Source: CAIKZZ01 sp036742455
GTDB lineage: Bacteria > Pseudomonadota > Gammaproteobacteria > Steroidobacterales > Steroidobacteraceae
Assembly: GCA_036742455.1 (NCBI GenBank)
Contig: DAINQU010000014.1
Span: forward strand, 1 to 64,000
Length of the DNA: 64,000 nucleotides
Direction: 5' to 3'
The position numbers and the translations under genes are program-made. The notes beneath the pieces are model-generated. The model searched no databases. It had not been told where the DNA came from and worked only from the letters and a program-made list of their open reading frames with translations. Shown here in pieces: positions 22,729 to 31,958 of the stretch (position 1 is the stretch's first letter; every line of letters begins with the position of its first letter).

Positions 22729-25113
22729 TCAGATGCAACGCTCAAGGTCGAGACTGAGTTCTTCCATCGATTGGTACCGCTTTAATTTGTCGACGGCCAT
22801 GGCCCGTGTGACTACGGACGACAGCAATGCGGGTACCTTCGGATTGCGCTCAGCGACGCTTGGGGCCTTACCTTGCACATGTTGATACATGATCGCCATA
22901 TGGTCTCCCCGCGTATAGGGGGCAGTGCCCGTCAGCATTTCATACAAGACAACACCGGTGGAGTAGATGTCAGCCCGCGGGTCAATGGCTTTGCCGAGTA
23001 TCTGCTCGGGTGCCATGTATTTGGGCGAGCCGATCACGTAGCCCGTCTTCGTCAATTGAGCATCACCTTCGCGTTGAGCGGCTGCGACGCCAAAGTCCAC
23101 GATTTTCAACAGGCCCTCGTCATTGATGAGGATGTTCGCGGGCTTTAGATCCCGGTGGACGACACCGATCTGGTGGGCAACGGTCATCCCATGGCACAAA
23201 TCGATCCCGTAGCGAACCGCTTTTGCGACGGGCAAAGGCGTCTCGCCGGTCAGCTCGGCGGCGAGTGTGTGGCTCGGGAAGTACTCCATCGAAATCGCAT
23301 AGTTCCCACGGATAGCGAGGAAATCATAGATTCGGATGACATTGCGGTGCGTAATCATGCGGCTGATCCGCAATTCACGCGTGAAACGCTGCAGCATGTC
23401 CTCGTCTTGGGCGAACGAGGGGTTGAGGAATTTGAGGACGAGGCGTTCGCCGACAATCACGTCTTCCATGAGCAGCACAGTGCCGAAAGCACCTTTGCCG
23501 ATCTTGGAGAGGAATTTGTAGCGGCCGTCGAGCACATCCCCTGGGCTGAGGGAGCTGATGTCGAGTCGCTGTGAAAGCGCGTCCGCCTGCGCGGCGAGTT
23601 CACGCAAGTCCGCAGCTTCCAGCAGCGTTCGAGATCCGGGTGCGAGTGTGTGTGCAGTATCCGCACTGCGTGCTGCCGTGCCCGGATGCCGCTCTTCCAA
23701 CGTCTGCATCGCCCGCGCGGCTGCTGCGGAGACGGTCTGATCCGTGGTCAGCTCGCCGACGGCGCGGATGCGTGCCTGCACGGTCTCCCGTTGCGTATCG
23801 TCGGCCAGTAGGCCCAAGGCATGCAGCGTCTCGATCCGAATTTCACTTTCGGGGCGTTGCAGGACCGTCATAAGTGAGGGCACCAGAGAGGCGTCGCCGA
23901 GTTTGATCAGCGCGCGGATCACCGACGGGATGGAGTGAGCGCTCTGTTGCAGCATTTCCACGAGACGTGGAAGTGCTTTTCGGTTGCCGATTGCCGCGAG
24001 AGCGTCGACGGCGCGTTCACTGACCCACCAATCGGAGTCGCGGGTTGCGTTGATCAAGTAATCGACGGCCCGCTCGTCATGCGTCAAATTGAGAATTTCG
24101 ATAGCCGTTCTACGGATTTCGTCATCGCGGTCATTAACCAATGCGATGACCGCATCGACCACTCGGCTGCCGCCTATCTTACCGAGGGCGTCAGCGGCCC
24201 GGCTGCGGACCCACCAGTCAGAATCCTTGATGGCTTCCAGCAGATATTTGATCGATGCCGCATCGCATATTTCGTTTAACACTTCGACGGCCGCGCGGCG
24301 CGCGTACTCCGACTCGTGCTTTAGCGCCGGGATCAGCAGCGGGATTGTCTGGGCATGGCGAGCCCGAATCAGCAACTCGATGGCCTTATTGGCGACGTCC
24401 ATATCCGGGTCGGCGATGAGCGGGGCAATGGCCCGAACATCCGTAATGACCGACATCTTGAGGAGAGTCGCCAGCGCGGCAAGGCGGACGAGCTTTGAGC
24501 CGTGACGTAACTGCGCAAGCAATGCATCGGTGACATCGGGACGATCAAAGCGCGCCAGAATGTCCATCAAGTGAATTCGGACGGCGACATCTTTGCCTTC
24601 CAATCGGGCGAGCAAATCCGGCACCGCGTTGTCGTCAGTGACGTCCGCGATGATTCGAAAAATGGCCGTTCGATCTCGCGACTCCATGGCGTAGGCGGCG
24701 CCCAGTAGGTCCCGCAATGGGATCCGTGTCTTATGCGCGGCGATGACATCCATCAGCGCGCCGGTCGGGATGTCGGGGTTTTTCAGTGCCTCAAGCAGTT
24801 GCACCGCCGGGAAGGCGCGCGAGCTGGAAAGAGCCCAAGCCACGGCAGAGACGACGCGCGGATTGGGGTGCGCCAACTCAGCGAGCAGGGTTCCGAGAGA
24901 GCGTGACTCGGCGAGCGCGCTCAATATTTCGACATAGGCAAGCGTTTCCCGGCGATCGGCCGCGGGCAACGCCTCGATGATCATCGGGATCGTGTCGATA
25001 CCGAGCGCGATCAGCTTTTGAATGGCTCGACGGAAAGCAGGGCTATCCGGATCCTGGATCGACTTCAGGTCCGTTATCAGCCGCTCGCCGCGCAGAGAGT
25101 TCAAGAATTTCAC
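22729..25113 (-). CDS. HEAT-repeat/Ser-Thr protein kinase fusion
   Basis: This 794-residue protein joins about 480 residues of HEAT/PBS-lyase-type helical repeats to a C-terminal Hanks-type Ser/Thr kinase (about 532-794). Two repeats share the phrase DSDWWV with Arg/Ser-x-Arg-Ala. The kinase looks active: glycine loop GKGAFG (539-544), ATP Lys561, HRDLKPAN with H653-D655, DFG (673-675) and the YMAPEQ segment. No transmembrane or PASTA domain is visible, so it is probably cytoplasmic, with the repeats as a scaffold. GTG at 25113 (VKFLNSLRG) is chosen over a TTG ten codons upstream. It heads the operon with two PilT ATPases, suggesting control of pilus retraction by phosphorylation, which is inference. 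Confidence 0.88.
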   Translation of the reverse strand: MKFLNSLRGERLITDLKSIQDPDSPAFRRAIQKLIALGIDTIPMIIEALPAADRRETLAYVEILSALAESRSLGTLLAELAHPNPRVVSAVAWALSSSRAFPAVQLLEALKNPDIPTGALMDVIAAHKTRIPLRDLLGAAYAMESRDRTAIFRIIADVTDDNAVPDLLARLEGKDVAVRIHLMDILARFDRPDVTDALLAQLRHGSKLVRLAALATLLKMSVITDVRAIAPLIADPDMDVANKAIELLIRARHAQTIPLLIPALKHESEYARRAAVEVLNEICDAASIKYLLEAIKDSDWWVRSRAADALGKIGGSRVVDAVIALVNDRDDEIRRTAIEILNLTHDERAVDYLINATRDSDWWVSERAVDALAAIGNRKALPRLVEMLQQSAHSIPSVIRALIKLGDASLVPSLMTVLQRPESEIRIETLHALGLLADDTQRETVQARIRAVGELTTDQTVSAAAARAMQTLEERHPGTAARSADTAHTLAPGSRTLLEAADLRELAAQADALSQRLDISSLSPGDVLDGRYKFLSKIGKGAFGTVLLMEDVIVGERLVLKFLNPSFAQDEDMLQRFTRELRISRMITHRNVIRIYDFLAIRGNYAISMEYFPSHTLAAELTGETPLPVAKAVRYGIDLCHGMTVAHQIGVVHRDLKPANILINDEGLLKIVDFGVAAAQREGDAQLTKTGYVIGSPKYMAPEQILGKAIDPRADIYSTGVVLYEMLTGTAPYTRGDHMAIMYQHVQGKAPSVAERNPKVPALLSSVVTRAMAVDKLKRYQSMEELSLDLERCI

Positions 25114-25208
25114 GATCCCAAGTATGCCACAGGGGGGGCGCAAAGCCCCCGGACGGGGGCAGGGTTCGCTAGAATGCGTGACCCAATTCCGTTACCCCCC
25201 GGGTACCC

Positions 25209-26285
25209 ATGGATCTCCCCGCACTGCTTGCGGCTGCCCGCGCCGCCGTCGACCCCGCCTCAGAGCGCCCGCTCGGCGACTCGGTTCGCGCCGTCACCGG
25301 CACGCCGGACCTAGTCCGCGTTGACATTACGCTCGGGTTCCCGGTCCGGGGCTACGAGCGAGAATTGGCGCCCGTGGTGGAGGCCGCTCTGCGCGCGGCC
25401 GGGTTCACCGGTCGCGTCCAGTTGGCGCTCAACGCGACGATTTCGGCGGCGGCGGCTCAGGGCTCCATCAAGCCGATTCCGGGCATCCTCAACGTGATCG
25501 CTGTCGCCTCCGGCAAAGGCGGCGTGGGCAAGTCCACGACGGCCGCGAACTTGGCTCTGGCCCTGGCCGCCCAGGGGGCTCGGGTCGGCATCCTTGATGC
25601 GGATATCTATGGCCCGTCGCAGCCGCTCCTGATGGGGCTTGCGGGCGAACAGCCGACGACTCGAGACGGCAAATTGCTCGACCCGTTACGGGCCTACGGC
25701 GTGGCGGTAATGTCGATCGGGTTCTTGATTGATGCCTCGCAGCCCATGGTTTGGCGTGGACCGATGGTCACCCAGGCGCTGATGCAATTGCTGACGGGCA
25801 CAGAATGGGGTGAGCTTGACTATTTGATTGTCGATATGCCGCCGGGGACCGGAGACACCCAGCTGACACTGTCACAACGCGTCCCGGTGAGCGGCGCGGT
25901 CATTGTGACGACTCCTCAAGATATTGCGCTTCTCGACGCACGCAAGGGGCTCATGATGTTCCGCAAGGTCGCCGTTCCGGTGATCGGCGTGATCGAAAAT
26001 ATGGCCCTGCATGTGTGCACGCAGTGCGGGCATGCCGAGCATATTTTCGGTGCGGGCGGTGGGGAGCGCATGGCCGTTGAATACGGCATTCCATTGCTCG
26101 CCAGTTTGCCGCTCGACATACGCATTCGCGAACAGTCCGACGGTGGTCGGCCAACGGTCGTCGCCGAACCCGCCGGTGCACTGGCGCTCGCCTACGATGC
26201 GATGGCGCGCCGCGTAGCCGCCCGTCTGGCAACGAGTGTCGTTGCCGCCGCTGCATTCCCGAATCTTTCCGTCAGCGATGATTGA
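25209..26285 (+). CDS. apbC: Mrp/ApbC iron-sulfur cluster carrier ATPase
   Basis: ApbC/Mrp is a deviant Walker P-loop NTPase that transfers Fe-S clusters to apoproteins. The 358 residues have an N-terminal MIP18/DUF59-like domain (about 1-90), the P-loop ASGKGGVGKSTTAANLA with the signature second lysine, DADIYGPSQP, and VDMPPGTGDTQLT. The cluster-binding CxxC is CTQCGH in the last third. ATG 25209 follows a GC-rich leader and is divergent from the HEAT-kinase gene at 25113. Its stop overlaps the open frame leading to dcd, which begins 30 bases later, an arrangement also familiar in other Gammaproteobacteria. Confidence 0.95.
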   Translation: MDLPALLAAARAAVDPASERPLGDSVRAVTGTPDLVRVDITLGFPVRGYERELAPVVEAALRAAGFTGRVQLALNATISAAAAQGSIKPIPGILNVIAVASGKGGVGKSTTAANLALALAAQGARVGILDADIYGPSQPLLMGLAGEQPTTRDGKLLDPLRAYGVAVMSIGFLIDASQPMVWRGPMVTQALMQLLTGTEWGELDYLIVDMPPGTGDTQLTLSQRVPVSGAVIVTTPQDIALLDARKGLMMFRKVAVPVIGVIENMALHVCTQCGHAEHIFGAGGGERMAVEYGIPLLASLPLDIRIREQSDGGRPTVVAEPAGALALAYDAMARRVAARLATSVVAAAAFPNLSVSDD

Positions 26286-26314
26286 CGGCACTCACGTATT
26301 TTCAGGGGACCCGC

Positions 26315-26878
26315 ATGAGTATTAAGTCCGACCAATGGATCCGCCGGCAGGCTGCGGCTGGAATGATTGAGCCCTTTGAGCCGGGACAGGTTCGCCACGT
26401 CGACGGTAAACGCATCGTCTCCTATGGCACGTCGAGCTATGGCTACGACGTGCGGTGCGCCAACGAATTCAAGATTTTTACCAATATCAATTCGACCATC
26501 GTCGATCCGAAAGCGTTCGATCCACAGAGCTTTGTCGACATTCAGTCGGATGTCTGCATCATTCCCCCGAATTCATTCGCGCTGGCTCGAACGGTCGAAT
26601 ATTTCCGCATTCCACGCAGCACGCTCGTGGTCTGTCTCGGCAAGAGCACGTATGCCCGATGCGGCATCATTGTGAATGTCACTCCGTTGGAGCCGGAGTG
26701 GGAGGGGCACGTCACCCTTGAATTTTCGAACACGACGCCGCTGCCCGCCAAAATTTACGCCAACGAAGGCGTCGCGCAGATGCTGTTCTTCGAGTCCGAT
26801 GAAGTGTGCGCGACGTCCTATAAGGACCGCGGCGGAAAGTATCAGGGCCAGACCGGCGTCACGTTGCCCAAAACGTAA
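26315..26878 (+). CDS. dcd: dCTP deaminase
   Basis: Dcd converts dCTP to dUTP and ammonia, feeding dTTP synthesis. ATG 26315 (MSIKSDQWIRR) gives 187 residues, close to the E. coli length of 193, and CAGGGGA just upstream is a usable ribosome site. Signature stretches are SSYGYDVRCA, the LGKSTYARCGI active-site segment with catalytic Ser and Arg, and PEWEGHVTLEFSNTTPLP with the catalytic Glu. The in-frame start at 26282 is rejected because it adds 11 residues outside the family. The gene converges on the DUF3108 gene nine bases later. Confidence 0.96.
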   Translation: MSIKSDQWIRRQAAAGMIEPFEPGQVRHVDGKRIVSYGTSSYGYDVRCANEFKIFTNINSTIVDPKAFDPQSFVDIQSDVCIIPPNSFALARTVEYFRIPRSTLVVCLGKSTYARCGIIVNVTPLEPEWEGHVTLEFSNTTPLPAKIYANEGVAQMLFFESDEVCATSYKDRGGKYQGQTGVTLPKT

Positions 26879-26887
26879 CGCCGTTGT

Positions 26888-27661
26888 TCAATCCCCGGTC
26901 GGGTGGGCAGGCGCGGCTGCGCCTGTCCACTTTAAGGTGCGCACCGTAAAGGTGAGACGAGCTCGACCGTCCTCCCGCTGTTCGATTCGCACGGGGAGCC
27001 AACCGAGTGATGGGGCGAACCAATAACGCCACGTCCGGCCCGTGCCGTCATAATTTTTGCGCTGGCTTTCGTAAATCACCGTATCCAATTCACCCAACTC
27101 CGTTTGCAGTTTGGCTGTCCCCTGTTTGGGGTAGACGTAGTGCTTCACCTCGCGCCCATCGAGCAACGCGTATTCGCCCGGCTCGCGGCCAGCCAATAAA
27201 TCCACCACGGGCGCAAGCCGGATCGTATTCACGTCCTGTTGGTTCGGCTCAAGGGCGGCATCGTAGGGTTTGCCATCCACTTTTCCAGAAATGCGATTGC
27301 GCGACCAGTCATAGGTCAAATCGCTCTGATGTGCTTGGTCGTGCCCGCCGTCCGTCAATGCATAGCGCTTCGGCTGGACGCCTTGGGAGGTGACACGAAA
27401 CCAACTGCGTTCCAGTGACTCCGGGTTAACGATAAGACTGGCGAGAAAACTCGGGAAAGCGCGTGTTTCGTAGACCCAATTGTCGGCAGCAACGTCGCGG
27501 CTGAGCGATAGACGCAAATCGCCGGCGCTGAATCCTTTAAAGGTCGTGTGGTAGGTGATTTCGTGCGGCCGCAAGTCGTCGGCCCACGCGCCCGTCGTGG
27601 CGAGCAGACACAGCAAGCCTGCGGCGATGCGCCGCGTGAGAGAGAGCCGGAAATCAAGCAT
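26888..27661 (-). CDS. DUF3108 periplasmic protein
   Basis: This 257-residue protein has an N-terminal signal peptide (LTRRIAAGLLCLLATTGAWA, cleavage near 27) and matches DUF3108: an initial PHEITYHTTFKGFSAGDL strand, a DLTYDWSRN turn and a C-terminal YWFAPSLGWLPVRIEQ segment. The family is a beta-rich periplasmic fold; I know of no assigned function. Its start overlaps the purN stop by eight bases, so it is translated with purine genes. That linkage recurs in Gammaproteobacteria and probably reflects shared transcription rather than a role in purine synthesis. Confidence 0.8.
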   Translation of the reverse strand: MLDFRLSLTRRIAAGLLCLLATTGAWADDLRPHEITYHTTFKGFSAGDLRLSLSRDVAADNWVYETRAFPSFLASLIVNPESLERSWFRVTSQGVQPKRYALTDGGHDQAHQSDLTYDWSRNRISGKVDGKPYDAALEPNQQDVNTIRLAPVVDLLAGREPGEYALLDGREVKHYVYPKQGTAKLQTELGELDTVIYESQRKNYDGTGRTWRYWFAPSLGWLPVRIEQREDGRARLTFTVRTLKWTGAAAPAHPTGD

Positions 27662-28307
27662 CGGGATAACTCCATCGGACGGGCTCGGTCAGTGGGGCCC
27701 CATCCAGATACACGGTATCGCGCGTCAACGTCAGGCGGCCCATCGCGTGCCAACCGATGATTTCCGGATAGAGTTTGTGCTCTGCACGATGGACGCGCTC
27801 GGCCAATGTCTCTTCGGTATCGGTCGCCAACACGGGAACCTCCGCCTGTCCGACCACGGGACCGCCGTCAAGTTCCTCGGTGACGTAATGCACGCTGCAA
27901 CCGTGGGAGGATCCGCCGTCGGCGAGCACACGTCGGTGTGTGTGCAGCCCTTTGTAGGCCGGCAGTAACGAAGGGTGGATATTGATCATCCGCCCCGTGT
28001 AGTGCCGTACAAAGTGTCCCGTAAAAATGCGCATATACCCCGCGCACACGACGAGGTCCGGCTCGAATCGATCAATCGCGGCCATTAATGCCTGATCGTG
28101 CGCCGGTCGGTCGGGGTAGTTCGCCGTCGGAACAGCCACTGCGGGAATGCCGAGCGCGCGGGCGCGCTCAAGGCCGTAGGCGGCAGGGCGATCCGACACG
28201 GCAGCACAGAGTTGTATCGGGAGCGTTCCCGCCTGTGCCGCCGCGGCGATTGCCGCAAAATTACTGCCACTGCCCGAGAGCAGCACGACAACTCGTTGCA
28301 TCGTCAA
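27654..28307 (-). CDS. purN: Phosphoribosylglycinamide formyltransferase
   Basis: PurN transfers a formyl group from 10-formyl-THF to GAR in purine synthesis. The 217 residues contain the phosphate loop VLLSGSGSNFAA, the catalytic Asn-His-Asp set in INIHPSLLPAYKG and YVTEELDGGPVVGQ, and the VCAGYMRIF stretch. Its ATG at 28307 comes three bases after the purM stop, the standard purM-purN order. Confidence 0.96.
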   Translation of the reverse strand: MTMQRVVVLLSGSGSNFAAIAAAAQAGTLPIQLCAAVSDRPAAYGLERARALGIPAVAVPTANYPDRPAHDQALMAAIDRFEPDLVVCAGYMRIFTGHFVRHYTGRMINIHPSLLPAYKGLHTHRRVLADGGSSHGCSVHYVTEELDGGPVVGQAEVPVLATDTEETLAERVHRAEHKLYPEIIGWHAMGRLTLTRDTVYLDGAPLTEPVRWSYPDA

Positions 28308-28310
28308 ATC

Positions 28311-29345
28311 TCAGGCGAGAATGACGCCGCCGGAGCCGGCGCGCACTTCACCGATAACCGACGCCGTTTCGCCGGAAGCGCGCAGGCTGGCAAGCGCGAA
28401 TTCCACGTGCTCGGCCGGGACGCACACGGTCATACCGATGCCGCAGTTAAAGGTGCGATGCATTTCTGTCTCGTCGATACCGGCGGTCTCCTTCAGCCAC
28501 TCAAATACGGCGGGGCGTTGCCAGCCTGAGCGGTGAATGACGACTTCCAATCCGTCCGGGACGACGCGTGGAATATTGTCGAGCAGACCGCCACCGGTGA
28601 TGTGTGCCAGACCGTGGACTGGAATTTCACCGAGTAGCTTCAGCAGCGATTTGACGTAGATTCGGGTTGGGGCGAGCAGTTGGTCGTACAACGGTCGACC
28701 GCCGACCTGAGTGGTTTCGTCGGCGCCCGAAAGGGCGATCAGGCGACGGATCAGCGAGTAGCCGTTCGAGTGCGGGCCCGAGGACGCTAAACCAATCAGA
28801 ACGTCACCGTCGCGGGTCAATGATCCGTCCAGTAATCGGTCTTCGTCGACGATACCCACGCAGAAACCCGCGAGGTCATAGTCATCACCGCCGTACATGC
28901 CGGGCATTTCAGCCGTTTCCCCGCCCACTAAGGCGCAGCCAGCCTGGGCACAGCCTTCGGCGATACCGGCGATGACACGTTCACCGATCGCGATGTCCAA
29001 GCGGCCTGTCGCGTAATAATCCAAAAAGAACAGGGGTTCAGCGCCCTGAACCACCACGTCGTTGACGCACATCGCCACCAAATCGATACCGATGGTGTCG
29101 TGGCGATGCGTGTCGATCGCGAGGCGCAGCTTGGTTCCGACGCCATCGGTGCCGGACACCAGGATGGGCTTTTTGTATCGATCCAGTGGCACGCGGACCA
29201 ACGCGCCGAATCCGCCTAAGCCGCCCATGACTTCAGGGCGCAGAGTGCGCTTCACGTGGGGCTTGATCCGTTCGACGAGTTCGTCGCCGGCATCAATGTC
29301 GACACCGGCATCGCGGTAGGTCACGGGGGTACGCTGTTCGGTCAT
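28311..29345 (-). CDS. purM: Phosphoribosylformylglycinamidine cyclo-ligase
   Basis: PurM is the AIR synthetase that closes the imidazole ring using ATP. The 344 residues show VSGTDGVGTKLRLA, MCVNDVVVQGAEPLFFLDYYATG, ALVGGETAEMPGMY and the C-terminal THITGGG-like AHITGGGLLDNIPRV, all diagnostic. ATG 29345 faces a 97-base divergent region shared with the DUF2066 gene. With purN and the DUF3108 gene it forms a reverse-strand operon. No PurR-type palindrome was recognised in the gap. Confidence 0.96.
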   Translation of the reverse strand: MTEQRTPVTYRDAGVDIDAGDELVERIKPHVKRTLRPEVMGGLGGFGALVRVPLDRYKKPILVSGTDGVGTKLRLAIDTHRHDTIGIDLVAMCVNDVVVQGAEPLFFLDYYATGRLDIAIGERVIAGIAEGCAQAGCALVGGETAEMPGMYGGDDYDLAGFCVGIVDEDRLLDGSLTRDGDVLIGLASSGPHSNGYSLIRRLIALSGADETTQVGGRPLYDQLLAPTRIYVKSLLKLLGEIPVHGLAHITGGGLLDNIPRVVPDGLEVVIHRSGWQRPAVFEWLKETAGIDETEMHRTFNCGIGMTVCVPAEHVEFALASLRASGETASVIGEVRAGSGGVILA

Positions 29346-29442
29346 GTTGCTCGCCGGTCTAGTGAATAGCTTGTGGTATTTTACATGGCGCGCCCAAACC
29401 TCGCCGAACAGCGTGCAATGGGACTTTAACTGCGGGATATCA

Positions 29443-30390
29443 ATGCGTTACCGATCCGTCGTCGCCGTTTGTCTGTGGGCCTTGGCCGCCTTCGCACCGC
29501 TGCAGACGACCTGCGCCGTGCCGGTCGAGGGACTCTACGACGGCGCGGTCCCTGGCGATTCCACCGAAGCGGGGCGGTCGGCCGCGGCTGCCGAGGCTCT
29601 GCGTCAGGTGGCGGTGCGGGTCACCGGGCGCAGTGCAGCGAGTGCCGACCCTGCGCTGCAGCCGTTCTTCGCCGAGGCCGCCAAATACGTTCAGACCTTT
29701 CGTTCGGTCGCTGCCGGGCAGGTGACGGTCAGTTTTGATCCGGCGCTGGTGAATGCGGCGCTCGCGAAGGCCGGCCAGCACGTCTGGGGCAGGGATCGTC
29801 CACGGACCCTCGTGGTGTTGGATGGCGCGGGCTCTGGCTCGATTTCGGTAAAGCGCGAGATACAGGCGGCCGCGACGCTACGCGGCCTGCCCGTGGTGCT
29901 CTCCGACACCGACGCCGAGCCGTCGGCCGAGGTTCGCGAGGGTCGCCCTGAAGCCCTGCAGGCCCTCGGTCGGCCGGCCGGTGCGGAAGCCGTTTTGGTG
30001 CTACGCCTCGCTGGCGGTACGACCTCCGGGGTATGGGTCGGTCCGGGGGGCACTGGCACCGCCACCGGCGGGGTCGCGGATGTGATCGGTGCGCTGGCGG
30101 ATCGCCTGGGCGTTGCGCTGGCCGTCTCGGTCGGTGAGAGCGGTCGTATTGGTGTGGTGGTGCACGGCGTCAACGATTTGCGCGCCTTTGCAACCGTCAC
30201 AGATGCCCTGCGGGCGTTACCGTCGGTGCGTTCCGTCGCGGTCGATTCGATTGTTGCCTCGACAATCAAGTTACGGGTGACGGGTCCTTTGGATTTGGCC
30301 GGACTGCGCAGGTCATTGCGCGAAAACGCTCACTGGGAACTCAGCGAAGACGGTGGCTCGCGGGAGATTGATATGGTGTACCGCCCATGA
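29443..30390 (+). CDS. DUF2066 secreted protein
   Basis: ATG 29443 (MRYRSVVAVCLWALAAF) gives 315 residues with a signal peptide cleaved near TCAVPVEGLY. The LYDGAVPG start, the AAAEALRQVAVRVTGR stretch and the later RTLVVLD segment match DUF2066, a conserved gammaproteobacterial family found upstream of hda-type genes, without a known activity. The centre is rich in Gly, Val and Thr. The in-frame region back to 29344 overlaps the purM start and is not the natural beginning. Its stop overlaps the next start (ATGA), so it is coupled to the phosphatidyltransferase gene and then hda. Confidence 0.8.
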   Translation: MRYRSVVAVCLWALAAFAPLQTTCAVPVEGLYDGAVPGDSTEAGRSAAAAEALRQVAVRVTGRSAASADPALQPFFAEAAKYVQTFRSVAAGQVTVSFDPALVNAALAKAGQHVWGRDRPRTLVVLDGAGSGSISVKREIQAAATLRGLPVVLSDTDAEPSAEVREGRPEALQALGRPAGAEAVLVLRLAGGTTSGVWVGPGGTGTATGGVADVIGALADRLGVALAVSVGESGRIGVVVHGVNDLRAFATVTDALRALPSVRSVAVDSIVASTIKLRVTGPLDLAGLRRSLRENAHWELSEDGGSREIDMVYRP

Positions 30391-30944
30391 AGTTGTCGTG
30401 GTTACCCAACGCACTCAGTCTGCTTCGGATCCTTCTGGTATTGCCGTGTGTGCTGGCCCTCGTGGCCGGACGTTATGACCTCACGTTGGCCGGTTTTGGG
30501 TTCGCAGCGGTCTCTGACGGTCTCGACGGTTGGTTGGCCAAAACGTTTGGTTGGACGAGCCGTCTCGGCAAGATTTTGGATCCCATCGCCGACAAGTTGC
30601 TGCTCGTGAGTTTTTACATCACGTTAACGGCGCTTGGGCGAGTGCCGCTGTGGCTCACTGCAACGGTCGTGGTGCGAGACTTGGTGATCGTGCTCGGTGC
30701 GGCGGCGTATCGGTATTGGATTGGGTACATCGAAGGCCGACCCACCGCAATCAGCAAACTCAACACGCTTCTGCAGTTGGTCTTTGCGCTGTGGGTTATC
30801 GCACGTGCGCAGTGGCCGATACTGCCACAGGCCACCACAATGGCACTCGGTGCGGCTGTCTTCGTCACCACGGTGATCAGCGGCCTCGACTACGTGTTGA
30901 CCTATGCGCGTGACGCAGTCCGCTCACGCCGGAAGGGCGGCTGA
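30387..30944 (+). CDS. pgsA: CDP-alcohol phosphatidyltransferase, probably PgsA
   Basis: This 185-residue membrane enzyme of the CDP-alcohol phosphatidyltransferase class matches PgsA in size and sequence; PgsA makes phosphatidylglycerol phosphate from CDP-diacylglycerol. The catalytic signature reads SDGLDGWLAKTFG then GKILDPIADK, giving the D-G-x2-A-x...G-x3-D-x3-D pattern, but with Lys where most members have Arg after Ala. About five hydrophobic segments are visible. It lies between the DUF2066 gene and hda, overlapping both by a few bases. Together with pssA at 34607 this window encodes both entry enzymes of phospholipid synthesis. Substrate is inferred. Confidence 0.72.
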   Translation: MKLSWLPNALSLLRILLVLPCVLALVAGRYDLTLAGFGFAAVSDGLDGWLAKTFGWTSRLGKILDPIADKLLLVSFYITLTALGRVPLWLTATVVVRDLVIVLGAAAYRYWIGYIEGRPTAISKLNTLLQLVFALWVIARAQWPILPQATTMALGAAVFVTTVISGLDYVLTYARDAVRSRRKGG

Positions 30945-31642
30945 TGGAACAGTTGGCCCTATTGGGCGTGAGATTGCGCGCTGCCGCCACTTTCGAGCAG
31001 TTTGAGGTGGGACCCAATGCCGCAATACTCGCGGCGTGCGAGGCGCGTACGCGCGAGCGTGGACTCGCACCCACACTGCTCTGGGGCGTAGGCCGGAGTG
31101 GGCGCACTCATCTGTTGCAATCCATCTGCACTCGAGCCGCCGCTACGGGGCGAACTGTCGCGTATCTGCCGCTCGGCGAGAGCTGGTGCCAACCGGGCAT
31201 GTTGAGTGGCCTCGATGGGTTAGACGTACTGTGTTTGGATGATATCGATGCCCGCGTGGACGACCCCGAATGGGCGCGTGCCTTGTTTAACGTCTATAAC
31301 GACATTTTAGAGCGAGGCGGCAATTTGGTGATGACGGCGGGCTGCGCACCCGCCGGACTCACGGTGGCGCTGCCGGATCTGGCCTCACGGCTGGCCGCGT
31401 GTCTGATCTTACAAGTGAAGCTGCTGGACGAAGAGGCGCAGGGCCGCGCCTTACGCACGCGTGCGGCTGCGCTCGGAATTGATTTGCCGGACGATGTTTG
31501 CGCGTACCTGTACCACCGCTTGCCGCGGGATCTCGGTTCGTTGCTTGACGCGTTGGATCGTTTGGATGCGGCGTCGTTGTCGCATCAGCGACGACTCACG
31601 GTGCCGTTTGTCCGGTCCGTGCTCAAGCTGACGGACGACTGA
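30944..31642 (+). CDS. hda: DnaA regulatory inactivator Hda
   Basis: Hda, with the beta clamp, stimulates ATP hydrolysis by DnaA and so limits re-initiation. The 232 residues are DnaA domain III-like. The P-loop is GVGRSGRTHLLQS, with Arg in place of the usual Lys as in E. coli Hda. Walker B is LCLDDIDA, and the sensor II region is LPRDLGSLLDALDRLD. The N-terminal QLALLGVRL could be the clamp-binding motif (QL-[SP]-L-x-L in the family). ATG 30944 overlaps the previous stop (TGATG) behind GGAAGGG. The 3' end overlaps the convergent DUF2069 gene by 20 bases. Confidence 0.92.
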   Translation: MEQLALLGVRLRAAATFEQFEVGPNAAILAACEARTRERGLAPTLLWGVGRSGRTHLLQSICTRAAATGRTVAYLPLGESWCQPGMLSGLDGLDVLCLDDIDARVDDPEWARALFNVYNDILERGGNLVMTAGCAPAGLTVALPDLASRLAACLILQVKLLDEEAQGRALRTRAAALGIDLPDDVCAYLYHRLPRDLGSLLDALDRLDAASLSHQRRLTVPFVRSVLKLTDD

Positions 31643-31958
31643 GTCGCAAGTGCGCGATCGACGCCACGAACACGGCGAACGAAAGCAATACTTGTGCTGC
31701 CGCCAACACCCGTGCGCCGGGGTTTGCCAAAATTTCCATTAAACCGTATGCGAGATACGGTGCTGTGAGGAGGACCGCCCACAGCGCGCCGCGACGATCG
31801 CCTCGAGTCAGCCGCGGCAGCAGCACCAACCAGGGCAGTGCCCCGACCGTGAACAGCAGCGCCGCGGTCTGCGGGCGATAGCGTAAAAAGGCCCACGCAC
31901 CGAGTTCGGCGATCAATAACAGCGTCAGTCCGCCAAGGGCTCTGGACGAGCGGCTCAT
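31623..31958 (-). CDS. DUF2069 small membrane protein
   Basis: From ATG 31958 (MSRSSRALGG) this is a 111-residue protein with about four hydrophobic segments, matching the DUF2069 family. YLAYGLMEILANPGARVLA is the recognisable core. No function is established. It is coupled to wrbA by a four-base overlap (ATGA), an arrangement common in Gammaproteobacteria. The longer in-frame reading to 32360 is highly Arg-rich and overlaps wrbA; it is not protein-coding. Confidence 0.82.
   Translation of the reverse strand: MSRSSRALGGLTLLLIAELGAWAFLRYRPQTAALLFTVGALPWLVLLPRLTRGDRRGALWAVLLTAPYLAYGLMEILANPGARVLAAAQVLLSFAVFVASIAHLRLSRPSA

Noticed and set aside
30944..31642. Missing P-loop Lys in Hda as a sign of inactivity
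   Set aside because: E. coli Hda also has Arg there (GRSHL), so this is normal for the family.
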